Part shown: piece after piece, positions 46,224 to 54,342 of the stretch
Layout of the letters: every line of letters starts with the position of its first letter
How positions within the stretch are numbered: position 1 is the first letter of the stretch
Source of the DNA: Agrobacterium leguminum
GTDB taxonomy: Bacteria > Pseudomonadota > Alphaproteobacteria > Rhizobiales > Rhizobiaceae
Direction: 5' to 3'
Length of the DNA stretch: 64,000 nucleotides
Assembly (NCBI RefSeq): GCF_015704895.1
Contig: NZ_JADQWB010000015.1
Coordinates: 1 to 64,000 of the forward strand
Program-made: the position numbers and the translations under genes
Notes under the pieces: generated by a model
The model's database searches: none
Told to the model about the DNA's origin: nothing
What the model saw: only the letters and a program-made list of their open reading frames with translations

Positions 46224-46347
46224 GGCAACTATTCGAAGTTTCCTCCTTTAATCTGCCCCCCAGTAAAGGAGGAAATCAGCCGGCAACGGCTGGAGCCGGG
46301 GGATCGCACGCCTGCGATCCCCCGCGTGATTTTCAAGCAGGAAGACG

Positions 46348-46647
46348 ATGATGAGATATTTCTATCTGGTGCTGGCAACGGCTTTTGGTTTGAGCTTTGC
46401 CTGGTCGGTGGCCGTGGCAAAGGACAAGCCCGTGCAACAGCCGGCGGCCAAATCCCGGCAGGATGAACAGCGGCGTCAGCCCGCCTGTGCGAAGGATCAG
46501 CGCGAAAAGACGGATTCCAGACGTCTTCGCAGCACCTGCCGCAAGGCCGCGGCGCGAAAATCCGCCTCTGCCTATGAATGGATCGAGGCGGACAGGGGTT
46601 TCATCCTCGTGAAACACGAGATGACGCCGGTTTCTTCCTTCGAGTGA
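46348..46647 (+). CDS. Small exported basic protein, unknown
   Basis: A 99-residue protein with a signal peptide (YFYLVLATAFGLSFAWSVAVA) followed by a charged segment rich in Lys, Arg and Gln with two cysteines, and a C-terminal YEWIEADRGFILVKHEMTPVSSFE. No domain recognised. It lies between the proline-rich protein and macA in the same direction, with AGGAAG before the start, so it is probably co-expressed with the pump. Confidence 0.7.
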   Translation: MMRYFYLVLATAFGLSFAWSVAVAKDKPVQQPAAKSRQDEQRRQPACAKDQREKTDSRRLRSTCRKAAARKSASAYEWIEADRGFILVKHEMTPVSSFE

Positions 46648-46669
46648 ACCGGCTGGACAGGACATCAAT

Positions 46670-47893
46670 ATGAAAACGGCACGCAAGGCAGGCGCATTGC
46701 TGGCGGTTGTCGCTCTCGCTGTGGGCGGCTACTGGCTGTCCTCGCAATATACGCGGGCGGCCACACCCGACTACATAACCGCACCGGTGACACGCGGCGA
46801 TATCGAGCAGACGGTGCTGGCGACGGGAACGCTGAAACCCGTTCGCCTTGTCGCCGTCGGCGCGCAGGCCTCCGGCCGCATCACCGCCGTCAAGGTGGCG
46901 CTCGGCGATACGGTCGAGGCGGGCGATCTAATCGCCGAAATCGATTCCGTTACCCAGACGAACAGCCTGCGCACGGCGCAGGCGGCCCTTGCGAACGTGA
47001 AGGCGCAGCGGGTGGAAAAGCAGGCGACGCTTGTTCTCAACCGCCAGAGCCTCGCCCGTCAGCAGGAGATGGTGTCGAAGAACGCCGCCTCCCGCGCCGA
47101 TTTCGAAAGCGCCATCGCGGCGCTCGCCGTCACCGAGGCGCAGATCGAAGCTATCGACGCCCAGATCGAGGAAGCGCAGGTCGCGGTGGAAACGGCCGAG
47201 GCCAATCTTGGCTATACCAAGATCACCGCGCCCATCGAAGGCACGGTTCTGTCGATCGTCAGCCAGGAAGGGCAGACCGTCAACGCCACCCAATCCGCGC
47301 CAACCATCGTCATTCTCGGCCAGCTCGACCGGATGACGGTGCGCACGGAAATTTCCGAGGCGGATGTAACGCGGGTCAAGCCGGACCTGCCGGTCTATTT
47401 CACCGTGCTGGGTGAGCCGCAGCAACGTTACGACGCGACGCTCGCCTCGATAGAGCCGGCGCCGGAATCGGTGCGCAGCGATTCCAGCTTCAGCTCCTCG
47501 ACCTCTTCATCCTCCAGCTCGTCCTCTTCCAGCACGTCGTCATCAGAGGCGATCTATTATAATGGCGTGTTCGAAGTGCCGAACCCGGACGGCAAACTGC
47601 GCACCTATATGACGGCGGAGGTCCATATCGTTCTCGGCGAAGCGAAGGACGTGCTGACCGTCCCCTCGGCAGCCCTTGGCAGCATGGACAGCGACGGCAG
47701 CTATGCCGTGCGCGTGGCCGGCGCCGATGGCAGGGTTTCCGAGCGCAAGGTCGAAATCGGGCTCAACAACAAGGTCACGGCGGAAGTGCGTTCCGGCCTT
47801 GCCGAGAATGAGCACGTGGTGACCGGCGAGCGTTCCACCGACACCACCGCAAACGCCATGCCGGGGCCGGGCGGCCCGCCGATGGGGCTTTGA
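46670..47893 (+). CDS. macA: MacA-type membrane fusion protein with serine tract
   Basis: Periplasmic adaptor of 407 residues with an N-terminal membrane anchor (LLAVVALAVGGYWLS). Lipoyl half-motifs are GTLKPVRLVAVGAQASGRI and YTKITAPIEGTVLSI, flanking a coiled-coil hairpin (about residues 98-180). Beta-barrel and membrane-proximal domains follow. Residues 270-292 are an unusual almost pure serine tract, inserted between beta-barrel strands. It sits just before macB and should link it to an outer-membrane TolC protein encoded elsewhere. Confidence 0.88.
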   Translation: MKTARKAGALLAVVALAVGGYWLSSQYTRAATPDYITAPVTRGDIEQTVLATGTLKPVRLVAVGAQASGRITAVKVALGDTVEAGDLIAEIDSVTQTNSLRTAQAALANVKAQRVEKQATLVLNRQSLARQQEMVSKNAASRADFESAIAALAVTEAQIEAIDAQIEEAQVAVETAEANLGYTKITAPIEGTVLSIVSQEGQTVNATQSAPTIVILGQLDRMTVRTEISEADVTRVKPDLPVYFTVLGEPQQRYDATLASIEPAPESVRSDSSFSSSTSSSSSSSSSSTSSSEAIYYNGVFEVPNPDGKLRTYMTAEVHIVLGEAKDVLTVPSAALGSMDSDGSYAVRVAGADGRVSERKVEIGLNNKVTAEVRSGLAENEHVVTGERSTDTTANAMPGPGGPPMGL

Positions 47894-47896
47894 ACC

Positions 47897-49855
47897 ATGG
47901 CTGAACCTCTGATTTCGCTTAAAACCGTGCGGCGGGATTATCCCTCCGGCGAAGGCACGATCAGCGTGCTCAAGAATATCGACCTCACCATCGAGGCCGG
48001 TGAGATGGTGGCGATCGTCGGCGCGTCCGGATCGGGCAAGTCGACGCTGATGAATATTCTCGGCTGCCTCGACCGCCCAACTTCGGGTAGCTACAGCATC
48101 AGGGGCCGGGAAACGGGCAATCTAGATGCCGACGCGCTTTCGGCGCTGCGGCGTGAAAATCTCGGCTTCATCTTCCAGCGATACCATTTGCTGGCCGAGC
48201 TGACGGCGCTCGGTAATGTCGAAATTCCGGCGATCTATGCCGGCAAGACGCAGGGCGACCGCAGGCACAATGCCGCAAGGCTGCTTGGCCGCCTCGGCAT
48301 GGCGGAACGCCTCGATCACCGTCCCGGCCAGCTTTCCGGCGGCCAGCAGCAGCGCGTTTCCATCGCCCGCGCCCTGATGAACGGTGCCGAGATCATTCTT
48401 GCCGACGAGCCGACCGGCGCGCTCGACAGCGCCAGCGGCGACGAGGTGTTGCGCATCCTCGGCGAGCTGCATGCCGAAGGCCGCACCGTCATCATCGTTA
48501 CCCATGACATGTCGATTGCCAGACGCGCCGGCCGGATCATCGAAATCAGCGACGGCATAATCATTTCCGACCGCAGGACGGATGCAACGCCCGTACCGCA
48601 GGACGATGCCAAACCTGCTGCCGTTTCCGGCGGGTCTTCCAGTCTTGCGGGTCTCGTTTCGTCTCTGCGCGAGGCGTTGCGCATGGCGCTTCTGTCGATG
48701 CGGGCGCACAAGCTGCGCACCTTTCTCACCATGCTCGGCATCATCATCGGCATCGCCTCGGTCATCAGCGTCGTGGCGCTGGGGCAGGGGTCGCAGCAGC
48801 GGGTGCTGCAGAACATATCGAGCCTCGGCACCAACACGCTTGAAATCTTCGCGGGCAAGGATTTCGGCGACATAAGGTCGGGCAAGATCACCACGCTCGT
48901 CGTTTCCGATGCCGAAGCGCTTGCCAAGCAATCCTATGTCGCGGCGGTGACGCCGACGGTCTCGACCTCCAGCACGGTGCGTTTCGGTGCGAAGGAGGCG
49001 AATGCGCTGGTGAACGGCGTCAGCGAGCGCTATTTCGTCGCCAAGGGCACCAAGCTGTCGCAGGGCCGCTTTTTCGATGGCGGAAGCGTCGCGCAGAAGG
49101 CGCAGGAAGTGGTGATCGACGAAAATACCCGCAAATCGCTGTTTGCGGATTTCGACGGCAGCCCTGTCGGCCAGGTCATTCTCATCGGCAAGGTGCCGGC
49201 CCGCATCGTCGGCGTCACGCAGGCGCAGCAGGGCGGTTTCGGCTCAAGCCAGAATCTGTCGCTCTACCTGCCTTATACCGCCGTCCAGTCGCGCTTTCTC
49301 GGCAGCCTGTCGCTGCGCAGCATCACGGTGCAGGTGGCCGACGATGTCGATGCCTCAATCGCCGAACAGGCGGTGACCACGCTTCTGACCCAGCGGCACG
49401 GCACACGGGATTTCTACATTCTCAATACCGACGATATCCGCCAGACCATCACCAGCACCACGCAGACGCTGACCCTTCTGATTGCGGCCATTGCGGTGAT
49501 TTCACTGCTGGTCGGCGGCATCGGGGTGATGAATATCATGCTCGTTTCGGTGTCTGAACGCGTGTCGGAAATCGGCGTGCGCATGGCGGTCGGCGCACGG
49601 CGCACCGATATTCTGCGGCAGTTCCTGATCGAAGCGGTGCTGGTCTGCATCATCGGCGGTGCGCTGGGCGTGCTCGGCAGCCTCGGCTTCGGCGCGCTTT
49701 TTTCCGCCTTCAGCAGCAATTTCGCCATGGTCTATTCCACGGCGTCGATCATCGCCGCTTTCGTCTGCTCGACGCTGATCGGCGTTGTCTTCGGTTATCT
49801 GCCGGCGCGCAACGCGTCGAAGCTCGATCCCGTCGCGGCTTTGTCTGCGGGGTAA
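47897..49855 (+). CDS. macB: MacB-type ABC exporter
   Basis: A 652-residue fusion of ATPase and permease. Walker [10 protein letters not shown] (residues 42-50), [12 protein letters not shown], Walker [13 protein letters not shown], then four membrane helices: one after residue 275 ([24 protein letters not shown]), a periplasmic domain, and three near the C-terminus ([22 protein letters not shown] onward). MacB pumps use ATP to drive export of periplasmic substrates such as macrolides, peptides or porphyrins through TolC. Starts three bases after macA. Confidence 0.92.
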   Translation: MAEPLISLKTVRRDYPSGEGTISVLKNIDLTIEAGEMVAIVGASGSGKSTLMNILGCLDRPTSGSYSIRGRETGNLDADALSALRRENLGFIFQRYHLLAELTALGNVEIPAIYAGKTQGDRRHNAARLLGRLGMAERLDHRPGQLSGGQQQRVSIARALMNGAEIILADEPTGALDSASGDEVLRILGELHAEGRTVIIVTHDMSIARRAGRIIEISDGIIISDRRTDATPVPQDDAKPAAVSGGSSSLAGLVSSLREALRMALLSMRAHKLRTFLTMLGIIIGIASVISVVALGQGSQQRVLQNISSLGTNTLEIFAGKDFGDIRSGKITTLVVSDAEALAKQSYVAAVTPTVSTSSTVRFGAKEANALVNGVSERYFVAKGTKLSQGRFFDGGSVAQKAQEVVIDENTRKSLFADFDGSPVGQVILIGKVPARIVGVTQAQQGGFGSSQNLSLYLPYTAVQSRFLGSLSLRSITVQVADDVDASIAEQAVTTLLTQRHGTRDFYILNTDDIRQTITSTTQTLTLLIAAIAVISLLVGGIGVMNIMLVSVSERVSEIGVRMAVGARRTDILRQFLIEAVLVCIIGGALGVLGSLGFGALFSAFSSNFAMVYSTASIIAAFVCSTLIGVVFGYLPARNASKLDPVAALSAG

Positions 49856-49867
49856 ATCCCCCGCCCG

Positions 49868-50104
49868 TCACGCCTTGTTTTTTTCGACGAAGCGGATGGC
49901 GTCGCCAACGGTCAGGATCGTGCTTGCGGCGGAATCTGGAATTTCCACCCCGAATTCCTCTTCGATTTCCATGACGATCTGAACGGTCTCGAGCGAATCC
50001 GCACCGAGATCGTCAGCAAAACTGGCCTCGTCCACGATGGTGGCAGGGTCTGCGCCAAGCTGGTCCACGATGATTTTTCTGATACGTTCTGCAATGGTGG
50101 ACAT
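49868..50104 (-). CDS. Acyl carrier protein (stand-alone)
   Basis: A 78-residue acidic four-helix carrier protein. The phosphopantetheine serine lies in [25 protein letters not shown], near residue 37. Family residues before it ([27 protein letters not shown]) are typical of type II ACPs. No fatty-acid synthase genes adjoin it, so it is not the housekeeping AcpP locus. It is convergent with macB and divergent from an acyltransferase-3 gene, whose substrate it might carry, though such enzymes do not usually use ACP. The start follows GGAG. Confidence 0.88.
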   Translation of the reverse strand: MSTIAERIRKIIVDQLGADPATIVDEASFADDLGADSLETVQIVMEIEEEFGVEIPDSAASTILTVGDAIRFVEKNKA

Positions 50105-50416
50105 GGTGAGACTCCGCGAAAGTTGCCTGCCGTCGAACGCCGCCACATCTGAATTTGCGCCGAAGATATCCAAGCGAAATCAAGCTGAAGTTTCGAAAGG
50201 ACAGGGCACAGAGTCAAAGGTTCGGAAGATCGATGACATCCGGACGTAGCACGCCTTTCGCAGCCGCGAAAGGGTGTCGATCACCCGTTAGTATTCCATA
50301 ATAATATGGGACGTTCGCCACGTTAAACAGTTTGTGACTGGCAGCGGTGAACCGCAACGCGGTAAAGCTCGTTGCCTGTGAACCTTAAATCCGTCAGCCA
50401 CACCGAGCCTCATGCC

Positions 50417-51514
50417 ATGGTCCAGTCGTCTCCGGAACGCTTCATATTGCTCGACGGCATAAGGGGCGTGGCCGCTCTTTTCATCGTCCACCGCCACGCC
50501 GAGGATCTGTTCGGAAAAAGCACGGCTTCGAGCTATCTCGCCGTGGATCTGTTTTTTGCGCTTAGCGGTTTTGTGCTCGCGCATGCCTATAGCCGGAAAC
50601 TGGCCGAAGGCGCGATTACGCCAGGCTTTTTCATGAAGGCGCGCTTCGCACGTCTTTATCCTCTTTATGGGCTGGCGCTGGTCCTGATGGCGGCCTATTT
50701 CATCTGCCTCTACGTGCTGGGCCTGCCGACGCCGATCGACGATCTGCATCGTCCCATCGATCCCGGCGAGCTTGCTTTCGCCTTGGTAACGGGGCTGCTC
50801 TTTTTGCCGGCACCCTTCACGCTCACCCTGAACGGCGCGCTGTTTCTCGTTAGCCCGGCATGGTCGCTTTTCAACGAGTTGGTGGTGAATGCGTTTTACG
50901 CCCGCTTCGGTGTCCGGGCTACGACGAAACAGACCGTCGCGGTGCTCATTGTCAGCGCCCTTGTGCTGATGATGGCCGCCGCCGAGTTCGGCCGTTTGCA
51001 TGCCGGTTTTCGCTGGCATGAAATGTATGCCGGCATGGGGCGGGTGTTCTTCTCGTTTTTTGCCGGCGTGCTGATTTACCGTTTCCGCAATCGCGTACCG
51101 CAGTTGAAACCCTTTCAGGCGGCGCTTTGCCTTCTGCTGGTCTGTTTCATTCTGGCCGTGCCGATGTCGCGCGAGCTTCGGCCGTTCTTCGATCTTGCGG
51201 TTGTCCTCATCGTCTGGCCGCTGCTGCTGTTCGTCGCCAGCAAGACGGTTCCGGGGCGCGGGGTGGGAATGGTCTCGGTGTTTCTCGGCACGGCGTCCTA
51301 TGCGGTCTATGTGCTGCATATTCCGCTTCTGGCCTGGACGGAGCTTCTGATCCCCGCGGTACACCGGGAAAACCTCGCTTTGCCGGCCGGCATTGTTTTC
51401 CTCATCGGCACGACGTGCGTGTCATGGTGGCTGACGGTCCATTACGATCAGCGCGTTCAGAAATGGCTGAAGAACCGGTTGAGAAAGCGGAGCGAAATCC
51501 GCCAGCCGGTATGA
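50417..51514 (+). CDS. Acyltransferase-3 (OafA/NodX-like) membrane protein
   Basis: A 365-residue membrane protein with about ten hydrophobic segments. FILLDGIRGVAALFIVHRHAEDLF contains the conserved Arg and His of the acyltransferase-3 family, followed by YLAVDLFFALSGFVLAHAY and RFARLYPLYGLAL. It probably transfers an O-acyl group to an exported or surface polysaccharide or glycolipid. ATG at 50417 is used; a TTG at 50372 would add 15 residues and neither has a clear ribosome site. The acceptor is unknown. Confidence 0.85.
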   Translation: MVQSSPERFILLDGIRGVAALFIVHRHAEDLFGKSTASSYLAVDLFFALSGFVLAHAYSRKLAEGAITPGFFMKARFARLYPLYGLALVLMAAYFICLYVLGLPTPIDDLHRPIDPGELAFALVTGLLFLPAPFTLTLNGALFLVSPAWSLFNELVVNAFYARFGVRATTKQTVAVLIVSALVLMMAAAEFGRLHAGFRWHEMYAGMGRVFFSFFAGVLIYRFRNRVPQLKPFQAALCLLLVCFILAVPMSRELRPFFDLAVVLIVWPLLLFVASKTVPGRGVGMVSVFLGTASYAVYVLHIPLLAWTELLIPAVHRENLALPAGIVFLIGTTCVSWWLTVHYDQRVQKWLKNRLRKRSEIRQPV

Positions 51515-51536
51515 CCCTGCCTCGCGGCTGAAAACC

Positions 51537-51650
51537 TCAATAATGGGCGAAAATCGGGGCAGTCAGCACAAAAGCTGCGACGAGGCTGATGATCGTCAGT
51601 TTCGCCGCTCGCATGCGGCGCATTTTGCGGCCGCTCCAGTCATACGTCAT
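51537..51650 (-). CDS. Small membrane protein, 37 residues
   Basis: MTYDWSGRKMRRMRAAK is followed by a single hydrophobic helix (LTIISLVAAFVLTAPIFA). GGAGGTGA precedes the ATG. Short rhizobial proteins starting MxYDW with a basic patch and one helix are familiar. Function unknown. An upstream in-frame start exists but its residues look non-conserved. Confidence 0.6.
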   Translation of the reverse strand: MTYDWSGRKMRRMRAAKLTIISLVAAFVLTAPIFAHY

Positions 51651-51864
51651 ACTCACCTCCACGCAGACGCAAAACTTACCGGCATGGGAAACAACCGAAG
51701 TCTGGCGAAGACCGGTCATGGTCCCGCAACGCATCGGATGCACATTCCATACCCAAGCTTCCCGGGACGCTCCTGATCGCGCGCGGGACGCTCAATTTCA
51801 GTGTTGCCTGATATACGGCTTTTGCCAAGCCGTTATTTTCATCGGTGATTTTGAAGGAAGCCCA

Positions 51865-52152
51865 TCACCGGTAAAGAGGCGGCAGGCCCTGAATGGCGTA
51901 ACGCGGCAGCGGTTTCCACGGTTTGACGCGTTCATGTTTGTGAACGCCGAACAGGAACAGCATTTCCTCCGAAATATCGGCAGGGTCGGTCAAGCCATCC
52001 TGAAAGAGCTGGATCACCTTGCGGGCGGCACTGTTGTAGAGAATGACTTCGTCATCCATGGTGTGGCTGTCATAACCGAGACCTTCCAGCACTGACTGGA
52101 GCATTTTCAGGTCCTGCGATGTGATGATGCAATTTTCATATGCGGAAGACAT
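51865..52152 (-). CDS. Conserved hypothetical protein, 95 residues
   Basis: A soluble protein beginning MSSAYENCIITSQDLKMLQSVLEGLGYD, with a predicted helical segment and VILYNSAARKVIQLFQDGLTDPADISEEML. The strong AAAGGAGGAC site sets the start at 52152, nine codons inside the longest frame. No domain is recognised. The internal pattern suggests a compact alpha/beta fold. Confidence 0.7.
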   Translation of the reverse strand: MSSAYENCIITSQDLKMLQSVLEGLGYDSHTMDDEVILYNSAARKVIQLFQDGLTDPADISEEMLFLFGVHKHERVKPWKPLPRYAIQGLPPLYR

Positions 52153-52467
52153 GACGTCCTCCTTTCCTGTGGGGGTCAAAAAGCCGGAGCGTCGCGCTAT
52201 CGTCCAGAGGCGGTGCGGGGACGCTTCAACGCCTTGAAACGCGGGCGACGTCAGGGAAACCGTTTCCGGCCCGTGCCGTCATGCATGTCGCGTGAATTCC
52301 GGATCGTTCCCGCCGGACAACGGGCGGGACAGGGCTGGGGGTGCAACAGGCCTGACGGCGGCAACGCCCTTTAATTACCGATGAAAAAGCCTGCGCTGAT
52401 TAAGGGGAATAGGCAAGTTAATTCCGTTGACGACGGCGGAAGATGCAGCAGCCGCTGCCGCAGGCAA
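52153..52467. other. Intergenic stretch without a recognised gene
   Basis: GC-rich sequence upstream of the 95-residue protein, probably carrying its promoter. A frame opening at 52381 on the plus strand runs antisense through the terminator at 52468 and is not supported. Nothing else is recognised. Confidence 0.5.
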
Positions 52468-52542
52468 CAAAAAAGGCCGGGGCAATATTGCACCGACCTT
52501 CCTCATATCGCTCTCAACACCCGTGCCAGTACATCCGTGGTC
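52468..52542 (-). terminator. 18-base element plus intrinsic terminator, copy 1
   Basis: Read on the minus strand, GACCACGGATGTACTGGC (52542-52525) is followed after 24 bases by a stem AAGGTCGG/CCGGCCTT and a run of six T (52500-52468). The 18-mer recurs exactly at 53324-53307 with the same spacing class and a closely similar stem. It ends the transcript of the 45-residue protein gene or a small RNA in the 158-base gap between them. Confidence 0.65.
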
Positions 52543-52699
52543 AAAAGTCTGAAGCGACTAAAACAACTGCGAACGTCGATTTCATTCGCGCTCACCAGCA
52601 GTTGCCATGTGAGCTGTTTAAATGGGCAATGTGGCCAAAACAAGTCCGGTATCCATGGCGGTGCTTTTATTCGCCGTGACATGCCAGCCCGCACGACGC

Positions 52700-52837
52700 C
52701 TATTTCTTTTTGGCATCCGCTGTCGTGGCGTTTGCGAACTTGACCTGCGAACCGGCGGGCGGCGCGGCAGGTGCTTTCGTCTTGTCCTTCTTCGGTTTGC
52801 GGATTTCCTTGTTGCTGCGCAATTGACCCTTGGCCAT
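52700..52837 (-). CDS. Small basic protein, 45 residues
   Basis: The protein begins MAKGQLRSNKEIRKPKKDKTK and ends ATTADAKKK, highly basic at both ends with an Ala/Pro-rich middle. Such short lysine-rich proteins are widespread in rhizobia and unassigned. AGGAGGAGGACACC directly precedes the ATG. The longer frame in the alternative register over this region is a shadow. Confidence 0.75.
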   Translation of the reverse strand: MAKGQLRSNKEIRKPKKDKTKAPAAPPAGSQVKFANATTADAKKK

Positions 52838-52933
52838 GGTGTCCTCCTCCTGTTGGATTGATACGGCCTCGAGCGGCTATGAGACAATCCGTTCAAGGCC
52901 CGTTCGACCGGGCGATGCTGGAGATCCGGCCAG

Positions 52934-53149
52934 TCAGTTCTTGCCGGATCGTTTTTTTGCGGAAACCGGCGCGTCGGCGATAATCGTCGCTTCCTGTGCT
53001 TCGCGAAGCTGGCGAAGGCGTTCCGTTTTGCGGGCGCGCTGGTCGGCCTCGGCGTTTATGATCTGCTTTGCGGCGTTATCCGTCAATGACGCCCTGTCCT
53101 GTGCGGATAGTTTGCCGGGTTTGAAAAAAGTTTCCTTTGACGCGGCCAT
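52934..53149 (-). CDS. Conserved hypothetical protein, 71 residues
   Basis: A charged, helical protein (MAASKETFFKPGKLSAQDR, then ASLTDNAAKQIINAEADQRARKTERLRQLREAQEA). The Arg/Lys/Glu-rich second half is a likely coiled coil. AAAGGAGAATGCC precedes the ATG. It resembles small rhizobial stress-region proteins, but no function is known. Confidence 0.7.
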   Translation of the reverse strand: MAASKETFFKPGKLSAQDRASLTDNAAKQIINAEADQRARKTERLRQLREAQEATIIADAPVSAKKRSGKN

Positions 53150-53253
53150 GGCATTCTCCTTTATGGAAGAGCGGTATCGGACGGCTGGCGGGGGCGGGTA
53201 ACCTTTTTGGCGGCAGGCAGCAGCCCTTCGCGGACGCGCTTTTTCCCTGGCCC

Positions 53254-53324
53254 AAAAACAAAAGGCCGGGCTTTGACCCGACCTCTCACAATCATTCTAA
53301 CCGGCAGCCAGTACATCCGTGGTC
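53254..53324 (-). terminator. 18-base element plus intrinsic terminator, copy 2
   Basis: On the minus strand GACCACGGATGTACTGGC (53324-53307) precedes by 22 bases the stem AGGTCGGG/CCCGGCCT, then TTTTGTTTTT. It lies 21 bases after the cold-shock gene stop codon and ends that transcript. Spacer bases (GTTAGAATGATTGTGAG) also resemble those of copy 1. Confidence 0.75.
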
Positions 53325-53345
53325 TGCGGGGTCAAATGACGAATA

Positions 53346-53555
53346 TCAAGCTGCCTGAAGGTTATCAGCCGAGCTTTTGCCGGACCGACGGTCCTGGACG
53401 ATCTCGTAGCTGATCTTCTGGCCGTCGTTCAGCGAACGCATGCCGGCGCGCTCAACAGCGGAAATGTGAACGAAAACGTCCGCGCCGCCATTGTCAGGCT
53501 GAATGAAGCCGAAGCCCTTGGTGGCGTTGAACCACTTTACAGTACCAGTGTTCAT
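53346..53555 (-). CDS. cspA: Cold-shock domain protein
   Basis: A 69-residue single-stranded nucleic-acid-binding protein. RNP1 is KGFGFI and RNP2 is VFVHIS, within [20 protein letters not shown] and [20 protein letters not shown] at 53555 follows AAAGGAAAT. The 200-base upstream region is unusually long and may contain a thermosensitive leader. The C-terminal [12 protein letters not shown] is typical of the alphaproteobacterial group. Confidence 0.93.
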   Translation of the reverse strand: MNTGTVKWFNATKGFGFIQPDNGGADVFVHISAVERAGMRSLNDGQKISYEIVQDRRSGKSSADNLQAA

Positions 53556-53836
53556 AACGATTTCCTTTCGTAGAATCGTTGTGGTTCCCGCGATACCTTG
53601 CGGGATAAGATCGATTATTTGAGAGGAAATCCGACGGGGAACACAGCGTTCCAGAACGACGTCACAAGCAATGGTCGATGAGGAAAATATAGGCGCAATT
53701 TTTGATTTTGCAATGGGCCCTGAAGGAAAAAGCGCCGGCGAGCGACCGCTCATCGGCTAAGTATCTGGTTCACGGCGCTATTTCCCGCTGACCCAAACGT
53801 GCGCCCGGTCTGGCGCGGCCTTTGGTCTCGCGCGCA

Positions 53837-54007
53837 TCAACCTCCGCCGGGAGACACGTCTTTCGCGCCGTCATCCGGCAGGCTGCCCGCGCCCGGCGTC
53901 TTGTCATAGTCGGTGAGGGACGGTTTGGCGTGCGGGCCGGCGGGAGGAATGTCGTTCGGGCTGGAAGGCCCTTTGTCGACTGTTTTCGGCTTCGTTTTCT
54001 TCGTCAT
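53837..54007 (-). CDS. Small hydrophilic protein, 56 residues
   Basis: The protein begins MTKKTKPKTVDKGPSSPNDI and continues PPAGPHAKPSLTDYDKTPGAG; it is rich in Lys, Pro, Gly and Asp and is probably disordered. AAAGGAGGACGCGAC sets the start at 54007. An EcfG-type promoter lies 25-50 bases upstream, so expression under general stress is likely. Similar short proteins occur in rhizobia without assigned role. Confidence 0.72.
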   Translation of the reverse strand: MTKKTKPKTVDKGPSSPNDIPPAGPHAKPSLTDYDKTPGAGSLPDDGAKDVSPGGG

Positions 54008-54031
54008 GTCGCGTCCTCCTTTTAAAGGGAA

Positions 54032-54057
54032 AACGCAGGGGAAAAGGTGCGGGTTCC
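54032..54057 (-). promoter_or_regulatory. EcfG-type general stress promoter
   Basis: On the minus strand GGAAC (54057-54053) and CGTT (54035-54032) are separated by 17 bases, which fits the GGAAC-N16/17-CGTT consensus of the EcfG sigma factors of alphaproteobacteria. It lies 25 bases upstream of the ATG at 54007. Confidence 0.6.
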
Positions 54058-54090
54058 GTTTCCACGCCGCGCGGGCGCGCTTTTCCGCCG

Positions 54091-54210
54091 TCAGCGGCGG
54101 GAACGCGGCTTTTTCTCTTCCCGGTTCATATCTCGCCCGACCCATTTGAAAAATACGACGAGGCTGACGCCGATGATGATGAGCGGAACGAAGGATTCAA
54201 AACTGGACAT
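54091..54210 (-). CDS. Small membrane protein, 39 residues
   Basis: MSSFESFVPLIIIGVSLVVFFKWVGRDMNREEKKPRSRR: a single hydrophobic helix followed by a basic tail, so probably an inner-membrane peptide with cytoplasmic C-terminus. Stop and start are clear, with AAAGAGTGAGTC upstream. It lies 83 bases before the EcfG-controlled gene. Function unknown. Confidence 0.55.
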   Translation of the reverse strand: MSSFESFVPLIIIGVSLVVFFKWVGRDMNREEKKPRSRR

Positions 54211-54342
54211 GACTCACTCTTTCTTCCCCCGGCGACCATTTTACCGGCATGGAAGAAGCGCGTAATCTGCGGAATATCGTCCGTTCTTTTTTGGCAATTG
54301 CCGTCTGCGGCCCAGCTGCCGATGGGCCGCAGACGAAGGCGG

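Noticed and set aside
52503-52694. Short minus-strand frame ending in TTDVLA..., echoed after cspA
   Set aside because: The shared peptide follows from the shared 18-base DNA element. No ribosome site precedes the frame and the rest is unrelated, so an RNA element is more likely than a peptide.
52618-52896. 92-codon minus-strand frame
   Set aside because: Arg-rich shadow in another register of the 45-residue protein at 52700-52837, which has a much better ribosome site.
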